Positions 56,709-64,000 of a stretch of DNA of 64,000 bases are shown here, in pieces. Location: NCBI GenBank assembly GCA_963709175.1, contig CAVPVK010000007.1, positions 1,736,001-1,800,000 on the forward strand. The letters are read 5' to 3'. The first letter of the stretch is position 1; each line of letters starts with the position of its first letter. The DNA is from JANXQG01 sp963709175. GTDB taxonomy: Bacteria > Planctomycetota > Planctomycetia > Pirellulales > Thermoguttaceae. Both the position numbers and the translations under genes were made by a program. The notes under the pieces were generated by a model. That model saw only the letters and a program-made list of their open reading frames with translations, was not told where the DNA came from and did no database searches.

Positions 56709-59700
56709 ATGAAACGGTTGAGATTGCTGTGCTTGGTTGTCGGTTTGGCGCTGCCGTGGGGAACCACTGCCCACGCGGGGTTGGCGCACTATTGGGACTT
56801 CAGTGAGGCAACCCCCGGGGTTGCTGAGACGAACGGCATGGCCTTCAACGACGTAGCGCGGACCCTGTATCCCGCCATCGCCGACCCGAATGTCGTCAAT
56901 CAACCTCTCACGGTGCAGGTCTCCGGCGGTACGACGTACGCCGGCGTGCCGATTGGCGGCGTCGGCGTCACGCCGGACGGCAACAATGCCGCGCAGATTT
57001 GTGCCTTGCCGACAGCCTTGTTTACTGGGGCGGCAAATGGAACGATATTCACATCCAGCATCGCGAACTTCGGCGCCGATTTCTATGGAGCTTCGGGCAG
57101 CAGCAGCACGAACGTGTCGTTCACTCTGGAAACCATGGTCGAAGTTACGAATTCAGGATACCGCTGGAATGCACTCATCGGAGACAATTCCGACACGACC
57201 CCGGTAGTGGTTTGGCAGAAAACCTACAGTACACCGAACGCGTGGAACAATGAGTCGGTAGGGGGCAAGGCCTTGGGTCCAACCGAAACGGTGCCGCTCT
57301 CGCCGACGCAATGGTACTTCCTGGTTGTGGAAGGCAATGCGGCAACCAAGACCGCGAACCTCTGGGTCGTGCCGTCAGGAGGGACCGCCGGGCTGGCTAG
57401 CGCGATCGTCTCCCAGTCGGGAAGCTACAGCGGCAACGCCAGCGGCGCCTATGGTCTTTCCTTGGGCGCTATTCGCACCCAGTACACCGCGACCGCCTAC
57501 TTCGACGGCCTGGCGATTTATGACGATGCGGAAACGCCCTCCCAGATCAACAATAGCTACTTCAATTGGCAGAATGCCGGGCCTTATTGGATCGGGGCCG
57601 GCGCCGACTCCCAATTGACGACGTCGGCCAACTGGTCCAGCAGCACTTCGCCGAGCGCAAGTAGCACGCTCTATTTCGGACCCTTGAAAGGCGGGCAAAC
57701 CGTCGCCAATAATAGCTTCGTTTCCGCTTCCTTCAGCGGCATCGAGTTCCTGGGAAACGGCGCAGCGCTGAATTCCGCGGCCTACCTGCTCACGGGCAAT
57801 TCGCTGACGATCACCGGCCCTATCCTCAACAACAGTACGAACCCGCAGGTCATCGATCTGCCCATCACCCTGGACACTGGCGGGGGCACGATCGGCAGCA
57901 TTGCCAGCAGCTTGACCATCAACGGCGTACTCAGCGGCACCAGCAGCGCGGTAACCGTCACGAAAGTTGGCGCAGGCACCGTCGTGTTAAGCGCGACGAA
58001 CTGCTATACCGAGCCCACGGCGATCCAGGCGGGGCGCTGCAGGCCGCCGACGGGGTGGGTTTGCCCTCGGCTTCCAACCTCACCTTCAACGGCAACCTCG
58101 CCGGCTATGGCTGCGGCGCCGTACTGCAGACGAGCGGCACGTTCAACCGCCCCCTGGGTTCTGTCGCCGGACAGGTGCAGTGGACGGGCGATGGCGGCTT
58201 TGCCGCCATCGGCGGCCCGTTGACGGTCAGCATTCCCAACGGCGGCAGCCCCTTGGCCTGGGGCAGCACGCCCTACTTTGTTCCCGCCGGTAACGTCTTG
58301 ACGTTCGGCTCGGCGGCGGCCAACGCCCAGGTGAATTTCACCGACGACATCGACCTCACCGGCGGCACCCGACAGATTGACGTCGCGGCTGGGGCCGGGG
58401 GCGATAGCGTCCTGATTTCCGGCAACCTCATGGATAGTTCAGCCGGTTCAACCGGCGCCTTGACCAAGACCGGCAACGGAACGCTCATTCTCACCGGGAC
58501 CAACGTTTATGCCGGGCCGACGACGATCGCCGGCGGCGTGCTGCAGGCCCTGGACGGCCAGAGTCTGCCTTCGGCCTCGAACCTGGTCTTTAGCGGCAGC
58601 ATTGCCAGGACGGGCGTGGGGCGCGGTCCTGCAATCCAGCGGCACGTTCACTTGCGCCGTGGGCAACGGTCCCGGCCTGGTGGAATGGACCGGCGACGGC
58701 GGCTTTGCGGCCAATGGCGGTTCGCTGACTGTTAGCACTAGTCCGGGTGGGGCGCTGGTATGCGGGCAACAGCGTTTCCAATAACGGCACCCCTGGATTC
58801 CTCCCGGAGGGGACGCGCATTGACATTCGGATCGCCCACCGCCGACAACCAGGTCAACTTCACCGACAACATCGACCTCAATGGCGAGATCCGCCGCATC
58901 GACGTGGTCGCCGGCACGGGCGGCGACAGCGCCCTGATTTCCGGCGTTATTTCCAATGTCCAGGTCTACGCAACGAACGTGGGCCTGCAAAAAACGGGAG
59001 CAGGTACGTTGATCCTCTCGGGTTCGAACACCTATAACGGGACCACCACGATCGCCAGCGGCGTGTTGCAGGCCGTCGATGGCGTGGGCCTGCCTTCAAC
59101 ATCGAACCTGGTACTTAGCGGCAGCATCGCTCAGACGGGCGTGGGGGCAGTCCTGCAATCTAGCGGCACCTTCGACCGCTCGATGGGCACGGCGGCCGGC
59201 CAGTTGCAGTGGAGCGGTGACGGCGGCTTCGCGGCCAGCGGCGGCAGCCTCCTAAGTCACGCTCAACAACGGCACCACGCTCCAATGGGGCAATACCAAC
59301 TCGTATTTCCTCGCCAACGGCGGCGTGTTGACGTTCGGCTCGGCCCTCCGCCAACAACCAAGTCGACTTGACCAACAACCTTGACTTAGCCGGGCTGACC
59401 CGCCGCATCGACGTGGCGGCGGGAGCTGGCGGCGACAGCGCCCTGATCTCCGGCAACATTAGCGACAGCGTCGGCGGCGCCGGCTTGGAAAAGACCGGGG
59501 CGGGCGAACTGATTCTCAGCGGCACCAACAGCTATAATGGCGGCACGATCGTGGCCGAGGGTGCGCTGGCCGTGGCCAGCGCGGCCTCGTTGCCGGCCGG
59601 AACGCCGCTGCAGGTGGGCGCCGACGGGACCTTCATCTTCGATCCTTCGCAGGCCGCGGCGCCGGCCGGTGGTGGAGCGTTTGGCGCCTCGGCCATTTCC

Positions 59701-59796
59701 ACCGTGCCCGAACCGGGAACGCCTGCGTTGCTCGCCGCGGTCGCTTGCAGTGCCGTTGTTTATCGTCGTATTCGCTCGCAACGCAAGAGATCATAG
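56709..59796 (+). CDS. PEP-CTERM protein with autotransporter-type strand repeats (several frameshifts)
   Basis: A protein of about 1,000 residues read in several frames. The ATG at 56709 (MKRLRLLCLVVGLALPWGTT) has GGGGAAG upstream. The first 320 or so residues include a LamG-like domain (FTLETMVEVTNSGYRWNALI, YFDGLAIYDDAETPSQINNS). Then come three copies of a 165-residue unit: LPSASNLTFNGNLAG, WTGDGGFAAIGGPLTVS, NVLTFGSAAANAQVNFTDDI, AGAGGDSVLISG, and KTGNGTLILTGTNVYAGPTT. These match passenger-associated transport repeats. Frame changes lie near 58030, 58615, 58745, 59255 and 59340. The end is VPEPGTPALLAAVACSAVVY and a basic tail, a PEP-CTERM anchor. Confidence 0.75.
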
Positions 59797-59828
59797 CCCC
59801 CGTTTCACTACTAGCGGCGCTATTTCGA

Positions 59829-59884
59829 CTGGCTGTTGTGGCAGGCTTTCCCGAGCTTGGGTCTGCCGCAGCAGCCAGTTTTTT
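59829..59884 (+). terminator. Intrinsic terminator of the autotransporter-repeat gene
   Basis: A 16-bp stem with two G-U pairs (CTGGCTGTTGTGGCAG with CTGCCGCAGCAGCCAG) and a TTTTTT tail, 33 bases after the stop codon. Confidence 0.75.
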
Positions 59885-60098
59885 CCAAATTAGTTCCGAA
59901 TCGCGACGATCCCCTGCCATGCGCGATCTTCCCTCTTTCACGTTGCGGACGAGTCGGCGGCGCGCAGCGCACTGAATCGGTTCCCAAGATATTCGAAGTG
60001 CCCACGATAGCGTCCGCGCCGAACAACTCGCGGCGATCCCGCCGGCTACCGATCTTCCGGCTCGTCTTGCCTTTCGCGATTGCAGATCTCGGCGGCGG

Positions 60099-61305
60099 TC
60101 AGTTTCGCCGCACGTCCAGGCAGACCAAGGTTCCGTTTTCGTTGCGGACGTAAATGCGGCCGTCGCTGAGTACGGGACCATTCCAACAGACGTCCTTTGC
60201 GAAGACCTGCGCGCGGGCGATCTCGGAATAGGCGGCCGGCGACGCCTGCGCCAGAATCAACTCGCCGCGGCGCGAGAGGATGATCAGCTTCCCGTCCGCC
60301 GCCACGAGGCCGCCGCTTCCCACATCCTTCTTTCGCCATACCAAGCGAGCCGTCCCTGGCGTTCACGCAGACGAGATCGGCCTTCATCCAGCCCGATCCG
60401 GCAAGCAGGTAGAGGCAGTCGCCCACCAGCACGGGAGTGGCGTAGTGGCACTCGAACCCTCGCTTCCACAAGGGTGCGGCGCGGTCGCCGCTGACGCCGA
60501 TCAGGGCGCACCCGACGCCGTAGCCTGAACTGACGAAGATCGCGTCTCCCACGATGACGGGATCAGCACAGTTGGCATTCTGCAGGGTCTTCCACTCGTA
60601 GGAGGCGATTATCCGCCCGCCGGCCAGATCGACAACGGCCAATTTACTGGCGGCAAACAGGGCCACGCAACGTTTCCCTGCCAAGTTGAAAGGCACCGGC
60701 GACGAGTAGCTCGAATCGCCCGCGCTCTTCCAGATAACCCTGCCGGTTTTCTTGTCCAGGGCCAGCCCCGACGCTCCCATATTCAACAGCAGTACTTCTC
60801 CTTCGAGGATGGGGGCCGTGGCGAAGTTCTGGACCGGCATGGGAAGGTCGAGTTCCTTCGGGAGGTTCTTTCGCCAGATTACCCGTCCTGAAACCACGTC
60901 GAGGCAAAACACCTGGCCGTCCGCGCTTACGGTATAAACGGCCTTGCCGTCAACCGCGGGCGTGGCGCGAGGCCCTCGTCCGTAGCTTGACTCCGCGGCC
61001 GCATACGAGTGCTTCCAGACCGTCGCTCCGGTATCGGCGTTGAAACAGGAGACGACGTCCCGGTCGCCGTGGCGTCCCATGATATAGACCTTGCCGGCCC
61101 GGACGGCCACGCCGGCGTGGCCGGGGCCCACTTCGGTCGTCCAGAGTCGCTTGGGGCCCGCCTTCGGCCAGGCCGTGAGCCAGCCCTTTTCGGTCGAAAC
61201 GCCGTTGTGGTCGGGCCCGCGCCAATTGGGCCAATCGGCGGCGAGCGACGCCCCCGAGAGCATGACGGCCAGAAGGCCGCCGGCGATTGCTGTCTTAGTT
61301 CGCAT
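60099..61305 (-). CDS. Secreted PQQ-like beta-propeller protein (one frameshift)
   Basis: A protein of about 400 residues. The ATG at 61305 has AAAGGAG six bases upstream and a signal peptide (TKTAIAGGLLAVMLSGASLA). The start ADWPNWRGPDHNGVS is typical of planctomycete PQQ-binding-like propellers. Repeats such as CFNADTGATVWKHSYA and LALDKKTGRVIWKSAGDSSY form the blades. The frame changes near 60343; removing one G joins NARDGSL to VWRKKDVGSGGLVAADGKL, and the last blade ends at DVRRN. There are no catalytic PQQ or calcium ligands that I can identify, so it is more likely a binding propeller than a dehydrogenase. First of a three-gene same-strand block with the next two by position, though transcription starts from the Kelch end. 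Confidence 0.8.
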
Positions 61306-61343
61306 TGTGGCTCCTTTGGCCTGCGGAAAACGTGGCGGCCGGG

Positions 61344-62636
61344 CTATTTGCCCGCGGCCTTCTCCATCTGGGCGACCTCCTCCGGCGTGGCCTCCACGGC
61401 GACGCGGAACTTCGTGCTTCCGTAGGCCGCGTCGTCCTTGGCATCGCCCACGGCTTCGTGGTAAGTGACGGTGTTTCTGCCCCAATGGGCGTGCTTCTTG
61501 CCGGCCGCTTCTTCTTTCTCGCACGAGAAATAGGGATCGACCTCGTCTACGCGGCGATCCAGCACAAACGCGTCCCGCGTCATCTCGAACGCCCCCGGAT
61601 TCACCATGTCGTACAGCCCCCACGCGTTGGGCTTCTTGGACTTTACCGGCAGGCACTCTCCCCTGGCGTGGCCCGCGCTGTTCTGGCCCTCGTATTTCAC
61701 GTCCAGTTGCGGATTGGACGTGCCCACGCGGGCCGCGTATTCCCATTCGGCCTCGCCGGGCAGGCGGACTGATCGGCCGTTCTTCGCCGAGAGAATCTTG
61801 CAGAACTTGTTGACCTCGGCGCAGGGAGCGTTCCGGACCGGCCGTTGGGGGTCCTTGAGCGTGCTGGGATTGCTGGGCATGACCGACTCCCACATCTCCT
61901 GTGTCACCGGGATTTCCGCCAGCCAGAATGGCCTGGTCAAGGTGACGATGACTGGATATTCATCTTGCCATCGAGGCTGGACGTAAAAGGGCTTGAGAAA
62001 CAGGAACGATCCCCGCGGCAACAGAATGCACCGTAACGACAGCTTATCGCTGACTTTCAGGATCAATGGTTTCTTGCCGGGCATCTTCAGCGGCTTGTCG
62101 GGCGCAAGCATCTTGCCCGGATACTCGGGTGCAACCTGTTTCCTGTCGGGATATTGGGTGAACACCTTGCTGGGCGCGATCCATTTCTTTCCGCCTTTCT
62201 CGGAAATAACGCCGGTCACGCCCACCCACGGCTCACCCCACATGCAGCCCGGCACGTCCTTCGAGCCGTTCACGGCCTTCGTGGCGATCTCACCGGGGGT
62301 GAAGTAATACTTCAGCCGCGCGCTAAACGCGTCGTTCAAATGGCGGGCTTGGATCGCATCCATGCTGTCGCCCGGCCAATTCTCCTTCATGACGGCGTCC
62401 AACGTGGCTGCTACCTCGGGAGTCCCTTCCAGGGCAAACAACACCACGCTGTGGCCCGTCTCTTTTGCCGGTTTCGGCGTGCAAGCCTCTTCCAGCATCA
62501 TCACGCCTTTGAGCGTGACCGCGACGGAGCGTGCAGGCGTTGCCTTGGATTCCACCGCCGGTTTGATCTGGGCCGTGCCGAACCGGGCGTGCAACAACAA
62601 CAGCGAGATCCCAAGGACTGGTCCGATGCTTTTCAT
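61344..62636 (-). CDS. Secreted SUMF1/FGE-like protein
   Basis: A 430-residue protein starting at MKSIGPVLGISLLLLHARFG (ATG 62636), with a signal peptide. The N-terminal 190 residues (LKGVMMLEEACTPKPAKETG) are not recognised. The C-terminal part is an FGE-sulfatase-like domain: LTRPFWLAEIPVTQEMWESV, SVRLPGEAEWEYAARVGTSN and AWGLYDMVNPGAFEMTRDAF. The usual GNVWEW stretch is replaced by VNPGAFEM, and the active-site Cys pair of true FGE is not obvious. Probably a binding module, not an active formylglycine generator. It starts 39 bases before the PQQ gene on the same strand. Confidence 0.75.
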   Translation of the reverse strand: MKSIGPVLGISLLLLHARFGTAQIKPAVESKATPARSVAVTLKGVMMLEEACTPKPAKETGHSVVLFALEGTPEVAATLDAVMKENWPGDSMDAIQARHLNDAFSARLKYYFTPGEIATKAVNGSKDVPGCMWGEPWVGVTGVISEKGGKKWIAPSKVFTQYPDRKQVAPEYPGKMLAPDKPLKMPGKKPLILKVSDKLSLRCILLPRGSFLFLKPFYVQPRWQDEYPVIVTLTRPFWLAEIPVTQEMWESVMPSNPSTLKDPQRPVRNAPCAEVNKFCKILSAKNGRSVRLPGEAEWEYAARVGTSNPQLDVKYEGQNSAGHARGECLPVKSKKPNAWGLYDMVNPGAFEMTRDAFVLDRRVDEVDPYFSCEKEEAAGKKHAHWGRNTVTYHEAVGDAKDDAAYGSTKFRVAVEATPEEVAQMEKAAGK

Positions 62637-62662
62637 GGCGACCTTTCTTAAAGCAGTTCAGC

Positions 62663-63694
62663 TTACTTGTCGCCGGGAAGCGACGCTATCCGCGTGGTGG
62701 CCGTGAGCGGCCGTGGGTTGTTGAAGCCGCCGCCGACCACCAGGATGCGTCCCGAAACGATCGCCGCAACCGGGGCAAGCAGCTTGTCCGGCATACTGCC
62801 GATGACACGCCACGCATTGGCTTCCGGGTCGTACTGCAACAAGTCGCCCACGACGTTTCGCGGCGGTCGGGAACTGTTGCATCGCCCGCCAACGACCAGG
62901 ATCCGGCCCTTGTAGACGATCGTGCTGGCTTCAAAGTGGCTGCGCCCATCCGGCAGGTTGGCGATCTCGCTCCAAGTCTTCGCGGCTGGATCGAAGCGGT
63001 GGCAGGATTTCACGTCGATCTGCGTGATGTCGTGGCCATGATCGCCGCCCAGTGCGTAGATCTTGCCATCCAGCACCGCAGCACTTACGTGGCCGCGCGG
63101 GTCGGGCAGGTCCGCCTCGCGCTGCCAGCCCTTGCCCCCATCCAGCGACAAGCTCCAGTGATCGCCGGCATTCGTGTCGCGATCGGCCTTGTAGCCCCCG
63201 AAGTAATGCAACCTGCGCCCGACCACTGCCAGCCCGCCCCCAGCACGCCGTTCTGGCAACGGCGGGCCGGCGCTCCAGGCGTCCGAGGCGGTGTCGTACT
63301 TCCAAACCTCGGCGACCACCGGCCCGGGATGCCTCCCCTTGAAACCGCCTGCGAACCAAATGGTGCTCCCATCGACGGCTGCATTGAGATGCGTGAGCGG
63401 CGACGGCATGTCTTTCTTCCGCGTCCAGGAGTCGCTCGCCGGATCGTAGACATCAACCCGGTTCGATGCGTCCAGGTCCTCGGTGAACCCGCCGAACAAG
63501 TAGACCTTGCCGTTGACGACCGCAGCCGGCGACTCGACTCGCGCAAAGGGCGATGGCGTGGCTTTCTTCCACGCAAGAGTCGCCCAGGCGCCAAAGTCGC
63601 CGCTCGATTGTGCGGACGCAGACCCCTCGCGCCCGCCCAGCCAGAGGGCGTTCAATGCGATGACGACAAGCAAGGTGCGAAGCGTAAATGACAT
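62663..63694 (-). CDS. Secreted Kelch-repeat protein
   Basis: A 343-residue protein starting at MSFTLRTLLVVIALNALWLG (signal peptide). Six Kelch blades are visible through the GG doublets and following Tyr/Trp: GKVYLFGGFTEDL, STIWFAGGFKGR, RRLHYFGGYKAD, GKIYALGGDHGHD, GRILVVGGRCNS and GRILVVGGGFNN. Kelch propellers bind proteins or, in galactose-oxidase relatives, carbohydrates; no copper ligands are apparent. It is 27 bases upstream of the FGE-like gene, and the three genes (Kelch, FGE-like, PQQ) run in one direction as a likely operon. Confidence 0.85.
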   Translation of the reverse strand: MSFTLRTLLVVIALNALWLGGREGSASAQSSGDFGAWATLAWKKATPSPFARVESPAAVVNGKVYLFGGFTEDLDASNRVDVYDPASDSWTRKKDMPSPLTHLNAAVDGSTIWFAGGFKGRHPGPVVAEVWKYDTASDAWSAGPPLPERRAGGGLAVVGRRLHYFGGYKADRDTNAGDHWSLSLDGGKGWQREADLPDPRGHVSAAVLDGKIYALGGDHGHDITQIDVKSCHRFDPAAKTWSEIANLPDGRSHFEASTIVYKGRILVVGGRCNSSRPPRNVVGDLLQYDPEANAWRVIGSMPDKLLAPVAAIVSGRILVVGGGFNNPRPLTATTRIASLPGDK

Positions 63695-63876
63695 GTTCGT
63701 GTACTCCCCCAGTGTTGGTCAGTTAGGAACGATGACAAATTAGAACCGAACTAGGCGGTCTTCCGCTTCCGCCACCAGCCGAGGCCGACAGCAAGCGTGC
63801 GCGGGATGACCTCGATATTCTTGCCCACATCCCAGCCGATTTTACCACGGCGATGAGACTTATCAACGAGCCGTCG

Positions 63877-64000
63877 TTAGTCGATCTTCATGGTGAGGAA
63901 AAAATACTTCAATGAAGGGTTCTCCCTGGTACTCTTAATCTCGTAGTTGAAATCGCCAACGGCACTGTTATTTGACTGAGCGGATATACCCCAAAAAAGC
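63877..64000 (-). CDS. Hypothetical protein, C-terminal end (partial)
   Basis: A frame open from the right edge ends in TAA at 63877, leaving 40 residues: GISAQSNNSAVGDFNYEIKS and TRENPSLKYFFLTMKID. Too short to assign. In the same frame after the stop, a reading ends with TLAVGLGWWRKRKTA at 63751, which recalls a PEP-CTERM tail but follows a stop. The 180 bases between it and the Kelch gene hold nothing else. Confidence 0.35.
   Translation of the reverse strand, partial: LFWGISAQSNNSAVGDFNYEIKSTRENPSLKYFFLTMKID

Noticed and set aside
63751..63876. A PEP-CTERM-like tail after the stop at 63877
   Set aside because: It follows a stop in the same frame and lacks the PEP motif.

Overview
This window looks like chromosomal DNA from a planctomycete, most likely a Pirellulales-type organism; the order is an inference. 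The evidence is the mix of families. It has DUF1559 proteins with pilin-like N-termini and a DUF1549/DUF1553 (PSCyt1/PSD1) plus DUF1501 pair. It has a Tat-exported Gfo/Idh/MocA oxidoreductase next to a PmoA-like protein, many PEP-CTERM surface proteins, and an ECF sigma factor beside a Ser/Thr kinase with TPRs. There are also several secreted propeller, Kelch and sulfatase-modifying-factor-like proteins. The DNA is GC-rich. I saw no rRNA, tRNA, CRISPR array, phage or intact transposon.

Layout. 0-3.3 kb: two DUF1559 genes and a duplicated winged-helix-like protein. 3.4-6.7 kb: a secreted GH106-like rhamnosidase. 6.9-12.5 kb: a Ser/Thr kinase operon, truB, a ketosynthase homologue whose active-site Cys appears to be Glu, and an acidic membrane protein. 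12.8-20 kb: a DEDDh exonuclease, the oxidoreductase/PmoA pair, a secreted protein, and a single 891-residue protein joining all three AmmeMemoRadiSam components. 20-24 kb: a Uma2 remnant, an EF-hand coiled-coil protein and two overlapping GTPase genes. 24-30 kb: the DUF1501/PSD1 operon, a 21-cysteine secreted repeat protein and a zinc alcohol dehydrogenase. 30-46.5 kb: a surface-protein and signalling block with PEP-CTERM, LamG, propeller and delta-60 proteins, a kinase-less TPR protein, a kinase-TPR-FGE protein and an ECF sigma factor. 46.5-64 kb: small membrane and secreted proteins, a duplicated PEP-CTERM pair, two metallophosphoesterases, an autotransporter-repeat PEP-CTERM protein, and a run of secreted PQQ-propeller, FGE-like and Kelch proteins.

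The most system-like signal is at 33-46 kb. A conserved upstream element of about 60 bp lies, in the same orientation, upstream of three genes: the LamG PEP-CTERM gene, the delta-60 gene and the kinase gene. A second conserved leader with a hairpin precedes two PEP-CTERM genes and occurs as a third, orphan copy. These proteins also share segments: a common N-terminal export leader, and a common anti-kinase-like N-terminus in the kinase and its kinase-less paralogue. I infer a co-regulated cell-surface programme, possibly controlled by the adjacent ECF/kinase pair. This is untested.

A technical caution applies throughout. At least a dozen otherwise well-conserved genes, including truB, are broken by single-base shifts, often in short G, C or T runs. 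The pattern fits uncorrected sequencing or assembly indels better than gene decay. I therefore give the full span of each such gene and mark where the frame changes.
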